From Aurantiochytrium sp. KH105 (lineage: Eukaryota; Sar; Bigyra; Thraustochytrida; Thraustochytriidae), in contig BGKB01000020.1 of the NCBI GenBank assembly GCA_003116975.1, forward strand, positions 620,001 through 684,000: DNA of 64,000 nt. Direction: 5' to 3'. The notes beneath the pieces are model-generated. The model had not been told where the DNA came from. It saw only the letters and a list, made by a program, of their open reading frames with translations, and did no database searches. Shown here piece by piece: positions 1-10,177 of this stretch. Within the stretch, counting starts at the first letter, position 1, and each line of letters begins with the position of its first letter. The position numbers and the translations under genes were made by a program.

Positions 1-2
1 GG

Positions 3-443
3 CAACGTCTGCGCGAGCAGAACTCAAGCAAGCGTCGCGCAGCAAGAGTCATTCGGCTCTGCTCGCAGTCGGAGCTCGTGTCCTGGTTTATTATGGGGCA
101 GAAACGCTGGATGGAGGGATCAGAACACGAAGCCCATTTTCTAGATGGCGGCCGCCAGCGCACAGAGATCCATCTCGGAAAGGACCCGCCGCATGCTGTT
201 CAGAGCATCACGATTACTAAACCATTTCGAGTTGTCGATTTCCATGGCGCTGCTGCACCCAAAGAGCGATTCCGTGTCCGGCTTACACTTACGCACGATC
301 TCAGTGCTGACACCACAACCTATGCGTGGACACGCAAGGAAGGCCAAGGGGCCGATTGGGTCTTTGTCGAGGCCTGCGCCGAGCAACCTCTGCTGTCCTC
401 GCAGGAGCGTGGAGACAGGGACGAGAAGGAAAAAGTAAAGTGA
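3..443 (+). CDS. Possible 3' end of an unidentified gene entering from the left edge
   Basis: A reading frame is open from the left edge to a TGA at 443 (about 146 codons visible) with no ATG near the edge, so it would be the C-terminal part of a gene starting outside the window. Codon choice resembles the neighbouring genes and the end is charged (DRDEKEKVK). A pyrimidine-rich stretch follows at about 445-515, which fits a 3' UTR. I recognise no domain. The opposite strand also has an 81-codon open frame at 141-386 that looks almost as protein-like, so even the strand is uncertain. Confidence 0.3.
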   Translation, partial: QRLREQNSSKRRAARVIRLCSQSELVSWFIMGQKRWMEGSEHEAHFLDGGRQRTEIHLGKDPPHAVQSITITKPFRVVDFHGAAAPKERFRVRLTLTHDLSADTTTYAWTRKEGQGADWVFVEACAEQPLLSSQERGDRDEKEKVK

Positions 444-1943
444 CTTGTCTCGCCTTCTTTTGCTCTCCCTGTATCTTCCCTTCCTCCTTTCTCCCCTCTC
501 TCTTTCACTGTCTTACGGACAGCGCGATCATATTTTGTAATTTGTCTCGCACACTTCCTGTAAAAGTAGTCGTCTTATCTTTATTCTACGTTTGTTTCCA
601 TTTCAGCTCGTGCCAAGGATTCAAGTCTCTTATCCACCCCCGCGCTTGTATTGAACTGCGCAGCAGCGGTTTACACCATTCGGTTCGCGATGCAAATTGC
701 CAGAAAAAGGAATTCATACCAGACAATATCGTCTTGTTTACTTGTGGTTAATGATCGGGGTTGTTTGAGAAACGTCTTGATGAGCGCGGAAGAGTCTTGA
801 GGTAGGCCTAGATAGAAGAAAATGCCAAAAATCCCTTTTCACCAATTTGTCTGCCACGTTACGTATACGTCCTCTCATGACCCTTCTGTGATGACTCAAG
901 TCAAAAGTGCCTCATGAGACACGAGGAGGCTAATTGGCCGTCTTCTTGGCTCTTCCCGTGTCTAGATTCTGGGGCATCTAGATTCGGGGAGGGGGGGGGG
1001 GGGGCATTTTCCGTCCTCTACTGTAGTATACTCTCTTAGTTATCACCACAGACTCCGCGCCACCGCCTGCAAGCGATGCGGTGCAATGCTTGCCTGCTCT
1101 CATTGGTTTTCGTAGTTCCAGTTGGAGTCGCAATCCCAGTCGCAGCCCCGGTCGGTCCCATTGGCATCGCAAGATCGACCATGCATCTGCTGCTGCAGTG
1201 CACCTGCACTGCCCCAAAGCACAGATTCAGTTTACCCCGTTCCAAATCGTGGCCAACTCCCCGGCAAGGCATCGTTGAGCTGGCACCGGCACCAGCATCT
1301 ACGTGGCTGGTGGCACACGAAAAGCCCTCCGCGTTGCCGCACGCAGCCATCGAATCCAAACGGCACGGACCGCGACAGAATCTCAAGCCGCGCCGAGCCC
1401 CTCGGCCGAGCCACGCTTTTTCTCGCGCCTTTCGTTCATCTCGGACGGAGGCGTCGAGTCCTGCCGACGTGGAAACGTTCGCAGGCTCGTCTGCCTGCCT
1501 GCCTGCGTCGGTGCGAAGCGGAGCACGTCTGCCCGCGGCGCTCAGGGCGGCCGCCCGTCCTCGCGCGAGCTTTGTTTGCGGCGCTTGGCTCTGCGCCCTC
1601 GTCTCCAAAGTTGAAAGTCTGGTCGGCCGGCCGGTCGGTCGTTGCTCCACGAAATTCGATTTCAAAACGCGATCGCAAAGCCAGCCAAAACCCTCCTGGC
1701 GGCGCCGCGAGAGTCGGGGACGCGCAGCGCCGCGCCGCGCCGCGCAGCGCAGCGCCTTAGTAGAGCTCGAGGTCGCACCGTCTCGTTGCAGCCTTCTTCA
1801 CGCCGCGCGACGGCGCCGCGCCCGACCTGAGGGAGAGAGGAAAACACAGACACTTGGCTCCGGCCGAGGCGCAGCCGCCTCGTCTCGTCTTGTCTCGTCT
1901 CAGGTCCTGCTCGCAGTCCTCCAGTCGCCGCGGGCCAGCCAGC
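444..1943. promoter_or_regulatory. Long intergenic region upstream of the double glutaminase gene
   Basis: No gene can be supported here. The region holds a run of 14 G at 991-1004, a repeated TCTAGATTC at 961 and 976, one copy of the palindrome TAGGCCTA at 803-810, and a GC-rich CGCCG/CGCAG repeat around 1720-1755. Open frames such as 1076-2191 are products of high GC and overlap the glutaminase start. The last part is probably the glutaminase promoter and 5' UTR. Confidence 0.5.
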
Positions 1944-4900
1944 ATGAACTCGCACCCGAGCTCGCCCGAGCTGAGCACCCTGCTGGCGAATCTTGTGGGC
2001 GATGCCTCGCGCGGGATCAGCACAGCAGAGCTACTGGAGATTCTCGAGCAGACGGGACTGAGCATCTCCGACGAAAGGCTGTCGAGCGACAGCGCCATCA
2101 TGGCGTGTCTGCAAAAGTCGGAACTCACCTTTGGCGAGCTCATGGCCCTTGCAAAGCACAACGCTCTCATCGAGACAGCCCTCAGCGGTAACCTCGTCCT
2201 CCCCAATTTCCACCTCGTCTCGGAGCAACTCAACCAATGCTTTGAAAAGACCGTGAGGTCCCGAGACTGGAAAAAAGGCAAGGTCTCGCATCGCACACCG
2301 AAACTCGGTCGCGTCGACCCGGAGCGACTGGCGGCCTCCTTTTGTAGTCTGCACGGCCAGCAATGGAATCGCGGCGATTATGAAGACAAGTTCACCGTTA
2401 CGGAGATGTGCGCGCCCTTGCTTTACTGCACCGCCCTCGAGCTTAATGGCATGGAGACCGTGCACAAGTACATTGGCCGCGAACCCTCTGGGCGCTCTGT
2501 GCGCGACATTTCGCTCGATAGCGCCAACCTGCCGTACAACCCATTTGTTGACGCCGGTGTTGTCATGAGCTCCGCGCTCGTCAAGAACTCTGAACGTCTT
2601 GCGGACCGCTTCAACTATATCAAGTCCGTCTGGAAGCGTGCCACTGGCAACTCGTCCATCTCCTTTGCCAATTCCCACTACCTCTCGCAGCGCCGCCACG
2701 CGCACCACGCCTACTGCCTCGCTTATATGCTCATGGAACACAGCAGCTTTCCCGCAAACGTCAACCTCCAGGACACCATGGACTTTTACTTTATGAACTG
2801 CTGTATCGAGGCCAGCACGCAAGAACTCGCCATCCTCGCCGCCACGCTCGCTGGCGGCGGTGTGTGCCCCACCACGAACACGCGCGTGTTTAGCGCCGAG
2901 CACGTGCAAATGTGTCTCTCCATGATGAGCTCCTGCGGCATGGGTGAACATAGTGGATCGCTTCAGTTCACCATTGGCTTTCCGTGCAAGAGCTCTCTTT
3001 CTGGCTTTACCATGGTCGTCATTCCCAACCTCGGCGGCTTTTGCACCTTTTCTCCGCGTCTCAATCCGCAATCAGAAATTAGCACGTTCGGCCTCGCCTT
3101 CGCCGAGGAGTTCGTGTCGCGCTTTGGCTTGCACACCTTTGACTCCTTTGCGGTGCAGGACGCCCACGTCTACCGCGAAATCTTTCGATCTCCAGGTACT
3201 TCGCAAGATGCCGACGATGACGCCATCCCAGAGGCTGCTGTCCATCTCGACGGCCCTGACGGCCCTGCCTTTGATGTCAAGAAGGGAAGCGCTGTCCTTC
3301 AGGAAGCCAATCTCCTGAAAAAGACGCAGTCTGCCTCGAGTCAGACGTCCCGCGCCAACGCTGACGCGACGAACTCGGCGAGTCTCGCCCGAGGTGCCGA
3401 GTTCCTCGCGGACGAGCTCTTTTACTGCGTTGCCAATGGCAACGCTGATCATCTTCGCCGCGTCTTTGCTCGAGGTGTCGATGTCAATCTTCCCGACTAC
3501 GACATGCGTACATGTCTGCACATCGCGGCCTCAGAGGGTCATCTCGAGTGCGTCAAGCTTCTTTGTCTCTTTGGAGCCAATGCTGCTGCCGTCGATCGCT
3601 TCGGCAACACCCCACTCGACGACGCACGCGCCGAGGGTTATGTCGACGTCGTCAACTATCTCGAGAACCCTCCTGCGTACGCGCAGGCTTCCGCTGCTCA
3701 CGACTACCATGTTTTGGAAAAACTCGGGGCCGGCACGCAGTTTTCCGCCGCCGACTCTCTCGGTAGTGCATGCGATTCAGACTCTGAAGGACCGGCCGCC
3801 GATGTCGACCTTGACTTCCCGCACGCACCTGCTGCGGACCCGGCTCCCGACGGATGCGCAAACGTCGACGACATCCCTGAAGGCGTTCCGGTCAATGTCA
3901 AGGATGGCTCCGACAGCCCCAACTTGGGTCATATCGAGAGCGCGAAAACCATCGAGGATCTTGACGATCAAAGCCAGACCCAAAGCGATGAAAGCCCTCA
4001 AGCTGCAAACAAGACAATCAGCCTTTCGCACGATACATCGTCGAAGAATCGACGCGAGAACAGCGAGAACAGCGAATCGTCCATTGTCGGCAAGCATGAA
4101 AAGAACATGGGCGAGGCCTCGCATCAAGAGATGCAAGAAGGCAAGTTGAGGAGCAGAGAGAATAGCGACAAGTCACCACAGGCCGCCTCGCCAGATCTTG
4201 GGAACAGCCCGACCTTGCAACCCACGCGTTCGCATCTTTCCAGTGGCCTTCGCACCTACCACATGCTCATGGAAGCCATTTCGCAGAATCTTGCGAGTCC
4301 CGAAAACCGCGACTTTGAGTTGGACACCGACACGGAGCAGGTCGCAAGCGAGAATGGCGACGCTGGATCCGAAGCCTCGCACGTAGGCGGACCCCTTGCC
4401 GACCTTCTCTTGCGTGGACTCGATGGTCAGCGGACGCCCAAACGCCCAACCAACAGCGCCTTCGACAAGGAACGCATGGAGCGCATGATTGAGGCCCTCA
4501 CTCAAATTTACACGGACGAGGCTGGCGTCGAGCACTGCAGACCTCCGACTGACCTCGATCTTCTCAATGCGCTGCATCATCAGGGTATTGGAACAGAGGA
4601 GCGGTACAACAATCTCGCTCGCGAGTTTTCCAAGTGTTCCTCGGACCATCACAACAGCAATGCGCGCACCGAAGTACCCCCGACCTCGTTTGACTTTGTC
4701 CACGAAAACGTGGATGGCCAAAACAGGCCCACGTCTCGCCACCATGAACGCCGCAAGAGCATGGCTGAAAAACGCAACAGCTGCGATGAGGGCCGCGGTC
4801 GCGAACTCACCGCACGCCGCTTGCTCTACTTTTGCGACAAGTTTCCTTATATTGAAAAGGTGCTTCAGGGTAGAGCGGTCATTTGCAATTTCAAACACTT

Positions 4901-6314
4901 TTCCGAAGACATGATCGAGATCTTCGAGGAGGCCAAGAGTCACCGTGAGGGCAAGGTCGCGGACTACATTCCGCAGCTCGCGCGTCAGGACCCGGAAAAA
5001 TTTGGTATTGCCGTCTGCTCCATCGATGCGCAACGCTTCTCCTATGGTGATGCGCGCGATCCCTTTTGCGTGCAGTCTTGCTCCAAGCCCATTTCTTATT
5101 GCATTGCGCACGAACTTGTCGGCGAGGGGGTGATCCACCGCCACGTCGCTCATGAGCCGAGCGGCCGCAACTTCAACGAGCTTACACTCAACAAGTACGG
5201 TCTGCCACACAATCCGCTCATCAACGCCGGTGCCATCATGACGGCCTCGCTTATTCTTCCCGAGGTGAGCAGCGAAGACCGCTTCGACTACGTGACCTCG
5301 GTGTGGACCAAGCTCGCGGGTGGCGAGGAGCCGGGGTACTCGAATGAGACTTTTCTCAGCGAAATGTTCACTGCGGACCGCAATCGCTGTCTGGGTTATC
5401 TCATGAAGGAGAAGGGCGCCTTCCCTGCGCACGTGAACTCGACGCAAGCGCTCGAAGAGGTGCTAGAGTTTTATTTTCAAATGTGCAGCCTCGAGGCCAC
5501 GGCTGAGTCGCTCTCCGTTGTCGCAGCGACTCTTGCTAACGGAGGTGTCTGCCCGATTTCGCAAAAGCGCGTCTTTCGTGCTGAAACCGTACGCAACTGC
5601 CTCAGCATCATGGCTTCTTCGGGCATGTATGATTACGCAGGCGAATTTCAGTTCTCCATTGGCGTGCCAGCCAAGTCTGGCGTCGCGGGCGCGCTCCTCA
5701 TTGTCGTCCCGAACGTCATGGGCATATGCACCTGGTCTCCTCGTCTTGACAAACTTGGCAATTCCGCGCGCGGTATCCAGTTCTGCAAGCTTCTTCAGGA
5801 AAAGTATACTATTCACCGCTACAGTCTGCTGCGGGGCGTCAGCAAAAAGCTCGATACACGAGACTTTTCCAAGGACTTTTACCTGCAACGACGCTGCCAG
5901 CGACTGGTGGAGGCCGCCACGCGGGGCGACCTCAAGGCTCTCAAGCTCTGCGCTTCCGAGGGCGTCTCTCTCGACACGGCCGATTATGATGGCCGTACTG
6001 CGGCTCATTTGGCTGCGTCGGAGAACAACCTTCAGTTTCTTAAAATGCTGCACGCTGCCGGGGCGAACATGAACGCCGTCGACCGTTGGGGCCACACCCC
6101 TCTTGATGATGCGGTCTTGCTTGACCTCACGGAGATCATTGCATTTCTCAATATGGTCGATGCCACGCGCGGCCCCAACGAGCGAACTCCGGTTCCACGC
6201 CGGCCGCCGACGCCCGTCACCGTCACCGCCTGCCATCAGGTTGATACGCGGCAGAAGATTGAAAAGCAAAAGTATCCCAGTCCCTCTGCGGCCGCGAAAA
6301 GTGCATTTCCCTGA
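1944..6314 (+). CDS. Tandem double glutaminase with ankyrin repeats (first catalytic domain degenerate)
   Basis: Glutaminases hydrolyse glutamine to glutamate and ammonia through a Ser/Lys pair. This 1456-residue protein holds two copies of the animal-type layout: helical N-terminal part, glutaminase domain, ankyrin repeats. Copy 1 has the catalytic-like domain at about 110-405 and ankyrins at about 485-575. Copy 2 has them at about 1000-1295 and 1318-1402. Copy 2 keeps the QSCSKP motif (Ser1045, Lys1048), NAG and CGMYD-like elements and looks active. Copy 1 has TEMCAP in the same place (Glu154, Ala157) and lacks the matching Tyr and Asn residues, so it is probably a pseudoenzyme. An acidic, Ser-rich linker of about 400 residues separates them. 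I chose the ATG at 1944; the frame is open further upstream but only from non-ATG codons. The typical animal enzyme is about half this length. A regulatory role for copy 1 is inference. Confidence 0.93.
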   Translation: MNSHPSSPELSTLLANLVGDASRGISTAELLEILEQTGLSISDERLSSDSAIMACLQKSELTFGELMALAKHNALIETALSGNLVLPNFHLVSEQLNQCFEKTVRSRDWKKGKVSHRTPKLGRVDPERLAASFCSLHGQQWNRGDYEDKFTVTEMCAPLLYCTALELNGMETVHKYIGREPSGRSVRDISLDSANLPYNPFVDAGVVMSSALVKNSERLADRFNYIKSVWKRATGNSSISFANSHYLSQRRHAHHAYCLAYMLMEHSSFPANVNLQDTMDFYFMNCCIEASTQELAILAATLAGGGVCPTTNTRVFSAEHVQMCLSMMSSCGMGEHSGSLQFTIGFPCKSSLSGFTMVVIPNLGGFCTFSPRLNPQSEISTFGLAFAEEFVSRFGLHTFDSFAVQDAHVYREIFRSPGTSQDADDDAIPEAAVHLDGPDGPAFDVKKGSAVLQEANLLKKTQSASSQTSRANADATNSASLARGAEFLADELFYCVANGNADHLRRVFARGVDVNLPDYDMRTCLHIAASEGHLECVKLLCLFGANAAAVDRFGNTPLDDARAEGYVDVVNYLENPPAYAQASAAHDYHVLEKLGAGTQFSAADSLGSACDSDSEGPAADVDLDFPHAPAADPAPDGCANVDDIPEGVPVNVKDGSDSPNLGHIESAKTIEDLDDQSQTQSDESPQAANKTISLSHDTSSKNRRENSENSESSIVGKHEKNMGEASHQEMQEGKLRSRENSDKSPQAASPDLGNSPTLQPTRSHLSSGLRTYHMLMEAISQNLASPENRDFELDTDTEQVASENGDAGSEASHVGGPLADLLLRGLDGQRTPKRPTNSAFDKERMERMIEALTQIYTDEAGVEHCRPPTDLDLLNALHHQGIGTEERYNNLAREFSKCSSDHHNSNARTEVPPTSFDFVHENVDGQNRPTSRHHERRKSMAEKRNSCDEGRGRELTARRLLYFCDKFPYIEKVLQGRAVICNFKHFSEDMIEIFEEAKSHREGKVADYIPQLARQDPEKFGIAVCSIDAQRFSYGDARDPFCVQSCSKPISYCIAHELVGEGVIHRHVAHEPSGRNFNELTLNKYGLPHNPLINAGAIMTASLILPEVSSEDRFDYVTSVWTKLAGGEEPGYSNETFLSEMFTADRNRCLGYLMKEKGAFPAHVNSTQALEEVLEFYFQMCSLEATAESLSVVAATLANGGVCPISQKRVFRAETVRNCLSIMASSGMYDYAGEFQFSIGVPAKSGVAGALLIVVPNVMGICTWSPRLDKLGNSARGIQFCKLLQEKYTIHRYSLLRGVSKKLDTRDFSKDFYLQRRCQRLVEAATRGDLKALKLCASEGVSLDTADYDGRTAAHLAASENNLQFLKMLHAAGANMNAVDRWGHTPLDDAVLLDLTEIIAFLNMVDATRGPNERTPVPRRPPTPVTVTACHQVDTRQKIEKQKYPSPSAAAKSAFP

Positions 6315-6839
6315 TCTTGCGGACTCTTTGTCGCTAGTGACGAGCCGCGAGCCCCAGATCACAATCCAGTTAGATAAGTTATCACTATTTATCCATGAGT
6401 CTAGACGTAGCTTTACGCGGCAGCAGACTGAAAAGCAAGAGAAAATTTCAGTCTTCTCTCGGTCGCAAAGAGTGTGCTGCCCTTCAAGTTGTCTCTCGTT
6501 TCTCTGCTCGACTCGCAGCCGATTGGTCACCAAGAGTTCTCCATTTCCTTTAATCTCTGCGACATAGATCTCACCAAGAGCTGTATTCCGCCTCTATTTC
6601 TCACGCAGCCGTCCTTTTGGCATCATGCCAAGATCCAAAATCAAACAGCATAGCATATTACACTCGTATACGTAATCAAAAAGTTGTTATCCATCACAAT
6701 CAACATCGTCATCATCATCGCCATCACAATCACCGTATCGTACGTTCCAACAGCGGGAACAAAGGTGAGCGCTGGCACATTGACGCTTGTGCGGCCTCAC
6801 CCTCTTCCCCCCCAAAAAAGAAAAGAATGCAAACGTGAA
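6315..6839. other. Intergenic region between convergent genes
   Basis: This 525-base stretch lies between the stops of the glutaminase gene and the kelch/RING gene. It contains an A/T-rich part and a CATCAT-rich microsatellite-like part near 6705-6735. I see no gene; it should hold both 3' UTRs. Confidence 0.5.
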
Positions 6840-9158
6840 TTATAGCGACGCGTCGCTATTTTGCTGTGTCTGCGGAACGGTCGCCGCCAGACTCGTGGCG
6901 CGGGCTGCGCGGGCTGCACGAGCTGCGCGACGAGCACGAAAGAATTCTATCGTGTGTAAAATGGGAGTCCCGAGGAACGCTCGACTTGCCTGGCGCTCGC
7001 GCTCCTCCGCACTCGTTGCTTGTTGGCCGATGTGCAAGCTTTCACGTGGCGTTGCAGCAGCCGCGGGCACCTGGACCTCAACGTCGGCAGGACTCGCCGT
7101 GTCCCCATCGGCGGAGCTTCCTTCGGTGCTGTCACCTCCTTCGTCAGACTCCACGGGATGGCCCGTAACAACGTGACATTTGCATAAGGGGCAGTTGCCC
7201 TTGCGCAACAGCCATGGGTCAATACATTCCTCGTGATAAAAGTGCTTGCACGGAAGCTCGCGCAAAATCTCGTCGTCCTCGAACGGCAGAATACAAATGG
7301 CACACAGGTCACCTTCATCGTCCGGCGCGTAAAAGGTCGCAGGATCAAAAGCGGGAGGGGCAGCGTCGCCCGTAACAGGCAAGGCCTGCGCGACGCTGAC
7401 GCTCACCTCGCTTGCCTTTTGACTGTCAGCCTCATTTGTCACACTTGTCTTGGTTGCGCTCGATTCGTGGCTGATCGAGGTATCCTGCGCGTCCATGAGT
7501 GCCTCCTTGTCCGAGCTGATGCTCGCCGAGTGCGTCTCATCGCGCTGAGCCCGCGGATGCAAATAAATTTGATCCTCTGCAGGCAAGTCTTCCGTAACCT
7601 CGACGCCAGAACCGTCAACTGCACGCTTGACATAAACGTGTTTGCCATCGGAATTGTAGCGTACAAGTGGAAGGCCATCGACCACTTCCTGCGAGACACC
7701 AGTGGTCTTGCGCTCCTCGTGGATCATGACTTGCAACTGGTTTCCACGGTAGCGAAAGAGCACAAAGAGCGACACGAGAACAAAGAGAGCAGCCGCAATC
7801 AAAGCGTATTGCAGGGTCGCAAAGCCCGCAAAGAGACTGTTCGAGTTCTCGTATTCAACCGCGTTAACAAAGCCGCCCCGCGACATGACCAAGGCGCTAT
7901 CCATCTGGAAAACACTCACACCCGACACACCCGCCATAACAACCACCATTTTGCTGATCCCGCGCTGCACGCCAATCGCGCTCGCAGCCACGCCCGGATT
8001 TTGCGCGATGAAGCCGCACCACGTGTACGAAAAACGACCGTTGTTGCACCGCACGACAAAGTCCGTTTCAATGCCGCTGTCATCGTCAGAATCTTCAACA
8101 GAAGAATCCTCGACAATATTAGTGACTGCGACATAGTCAACGTTTGTGACCGCAGAGCTATCACTCGAAATTGATCGCACGCCGCCGTACATGAGAACCC
8201 GACTCGAAGCGGCAGTTCCGACAATGTGATTCGCTCGTGTGAGCTCGGAGCTCTGCGTGATCTCCACGACCCGATGGGGCTGCTCGCTGGCAGTAGCGTT
8301 TCCATCGACTTCCAGCACGAGGGCCGAAAGATTCAAATACATCAACGTGCCCTGCATGTAGGCGGCCCCCGGTTGCGAGTACCCACCGTGAAGGGCCCAA
8401 AGCTCATCTCCCATGAGAACGCTACCTTGAGAGAAACGTTCAGAGAGGCCTTGAGAACTCAAAGTTGTCCATGACCCCTTAATTTGGTCGTCGGCGGTGG
8501 TATTGTATTCATCCAGCGTGAGACACCACAAGCCTTTTGAGGCGATCGCTTCGTCGTTCATTCCAGACGCGCCACCATAAAGAATCATTCGATCATTGAA
8601 GCCCGTTGCACTTGACTTGTACCTTCCAAAGACTTCATCTCCATCGCTGGTGTAGACTTCCGAGACGACCACGGAAAGGTCGTTCTCGACCTCGATCGCC
8701 CATACGCGAGCATCACTCGCGCGATCATACCTGACCTGAGTATCTGTGACTCCACCATGCACAAGAAAGCGACATGTGCCTTCGCGGTCAACGTGAGGAT
8801 CAATGCTAACCGCCACGGATCCCCAGCGCGCCTGCATGATCCCACCCGCGTCACTCGTGACATCATGAAAGGTTCCCGAGGAAAACTCATAAATGTAGAG
8901 GCTGTCTGTCGCGAGGCCGGAAATCAGCCGTCCGCCGAAAAGCAGCATAATGTCCTGAGTGCCGCAGTACGCCGTGGCGGGCTGGAAGAGATATCCCGGA
9001 GGACTTCCTCTTGTGGCGAGTTGCTGCCAGAACTCTGCGCTTAGCAGCGAGAACTCAGTGTACAGAAGGAAGAGCGCCAGCACGGTGAAGACCATGACCA
9101 TGAGCCAGATGCAGCGGCTCAGGTGCCCGCGGCAAGGATGGCATCGCTGCGCAGGCAT
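6840..9158 (-). CDS. Membrane RING-H2 E3 ubiquitin ligase with kelch-like lumenal domain
   Basis: The 772-residue product starts with a hydrophobic anchor or signal segment at about 15-37. It is followed by a domain of about 400 residues with repeated blocks ending in GG (LLFGG, LVHGG, ILYGG, ALHGG, LMYGG), the mark of kelch propeller blades. A second membrane segment lies at about 446-472. The tail carries a C3H2C3 RING-H2 finger at about 618-661 (CAIC, CKHFYHEEC, CPLC). RING-H2 fingers recruit E2 enzymes; the topology puts the finger in the cytosol and the kelch domain in the lumen or outside. Substrates are unknown. The Ser/Ala-rich parts around the finger look disordered. The ATG at 9158 is the first one available. 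A DOCK gene diverges from it across about 1 kb. Confidence 0.85.
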   Translation of the reverse strand: MPAQRCHPCRGHLSRCIWLMVMVFTVLALFLLYTEFSLLSAEFWQQLATRGSPPGYLFQPATAYCGTQDIMLLFGGRLISGLATDSLYIYEFSSGTFHDVTSDAGGIMQARWGSVAVSIDPHVDREGTCRFLVHGGVTDTQVRYDRASDARVWAIEVENDLSVVVSEVYTSDGDEVFGRYKSSATGFNDRMILYGGASGMNDEAIASKGLWCLTLDEYNTTADDQIKGSWTTLSSQGLSERFSQGSVLMGDELWALHGGYSQPGAAYMQGTLMYLNLSALVLEVDGNATASEQPHRVVEITQSSELTRANHIVGTAASSRVLMYGGVRSISSDSSAVTNVDYVAVTNIVEDSSVEDSDDDSGIETDFVVRCNNGRFSYTWCGFIAQNPGVAASAIGVQRGISKMVVVMAGVSGVSVFQMDSALVMSRGGFVNAVEYENSNSLFAGFATLQYALIAAALFVLVSLFVLFRYRGNQLQVMIHEERKTTGVSQEVVDGLPLVRYNSDGKHVYVKRAVDGSGVEVTEDLPAEDQIYLHPRAQRDETHSASISSDKEALMDAQDTSISHESSATKTSVTNEADSQKASEVSVSVAQALPVTGDAAPPAFDPATFYAPDDEGDLCAICILPFEDDEILRELPCKHFYHEECIDPWLLRKGNCPLCKCHVVTGHPVESDEGGDSTEGSSADGDTASPADVEVQVPAAAATPRESLHIGQQATSAEERERQASRAFLGTPILHTIEFFRARRAARAARAARATSLAATVPQTQQNSDASL

Positions 9159-10177
9159 CGTGCCTGATCGCCAGGCCGCCGCCGTCCTCGTCGCCGTCCT
9201 CGTTCGTGACCAGATGGCCCAGCCGGACGTCCACGGGCCCAGGCCTAGGGTTCGCGCACACCTCTGCGCGTATGTATGTTATGTATGTATGTACGTATGA
9301 CGTATGTGAGGTCGGCCGCCCGATCGGTCAGTCGCCTCGGCCGGCTCGAGTCGGCGCGCGGAGACGCGGCTTCGCGCGCTCGCCCCCTTGCGCCGCGCAG
9401 CGGCAACCTCCCTCTGCCCGCGGCCAGCTTGCGAGCGAGCACGCGCGCGTCGAGCGCCGGCCTTGGGCCAGATCGAGGCGTCCGACGGCGGCGGTCCTCG
9501 CCCTTGGTAAAACCCGCTCCGGCGATCCAGCGATCCAGCTGCGCCTCCGCGCCGGCGGCGGGGCGGGCGGCGGGGCGGGCGGCGGGGCGGGCGGCGGGGC
9601 GGGCGCGGGGCGGGCTCTCTGCGGCTCCGCGCCTGCTCGCGGGTGGCGGCTCGAGCGCGCCGCGGGCAGCCTGCGATGCCTCGCTCCCTCGCGTTGCGAT
9701 TCTGCCGCCGCGCGTGCGCCAGGGCGCGCCGGGTCCCGTATCTGCGGCCCGCGCGCACCGGACCCGGGGGCGCGAATTAAAATAAAAAGAAATGGGGAGG
9801 AGGAGGGGGAGGAGGAGGGCGAGCAGGAGGACGAGCAGGAGGACGCGGAGAAGGGCAAGCCGGAAAAGGCGGGCGCGGATGGAGCGGAGGAGACCGGGAG
9901 GATTTGCCGGGGGCGGAGAAAGCGGGGGAGGAGGAGGAGGGGAAAAGGGTAACGTCGAGGACGCGCTGGGAGGCTGGGGCAGAGCAGGAAAGCTGTGCTG
10001 CGCCGAGCTGACCGCAGATACATACGCTTGGACGGAAACCGCGAAGGCTATCGACGCACGGGCAGGTCTAGATTCTGTCTTGGGGTTGTTTGGCTTTGTT
10101 GCTGCGGCTAGTGCTGCTGCTGTTGCTGCGAAATCCAGCCAAGTCTAGCCAAGCGAAGCTGGAATCCAGGAGCCCGG
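9159..10177. promoter_or_regulatory. Divergent promoter region between kelch/RING and DOCK genes
   Basis: The starts of two divergent genes flank this kilobase, so both promoters should lie here. It has a GC-box-like 12-base tandem repeat (9556-9603), a TATG/TACG microsatellite-like stretch near 9268-9300, a purine-rich stretch of GAGGAGG units near 9793-9945 and an AGGCCTA site near 9242. Open frames on both strands are low-complexity artefacts. Confidence 0.5.
9556..9603. repeat. Four perfect copies of a 12-base GC-box-like repeat
   Basis: The unit CGGCGGGGCGGG is repeated four times without error and is followed by a degenerate partial copy to about 9615. Each unit contains GGGGCGGG, a classic GC-box core. 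It lies in a divergent promoter, so a regulatory role is possible, but simple GC-rich slippage would give the same pattern. Confidence 0.8.

Noticed and set aside
141-386. 81-codon open frame on the minus strand at the left edge
   Set aside because: It looks protein-like (ending in VLSEMDLCALAAAI) but overlaps a longer open frame on the other strand that continues to the edge. No splice-supported upstream exon could be fixed, so I kept only the plus-strand call at low confidence.
1854-1943. N-terminal extension of the glutaminase
   Set aside because: The longer frame begins with TTG, not ATG, and encodes low-complexity sequence; the first ATG is at 1944.
1076-2191. 371-codon plus-strand frame before the glutaminase
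   Set aside because: It is Arg/Ala/Ser-rich, lies in GC-rich DNA and overlaps the real glutaminase start in another frame.
2031-3071. 346-codon antisense frame in the first glutaminase domain
   Set aside because: It is a shadow of a strongly conserved coding region; codon pattern and homology support only the plus strand.
9206-9952. Long frames on both strands between the kelch/RING and DOCK genes
   Set aside because: They consist of Ala/Gly/Arg/Pro runs from the GC-rich tandem repeat and purine-rich DNA.
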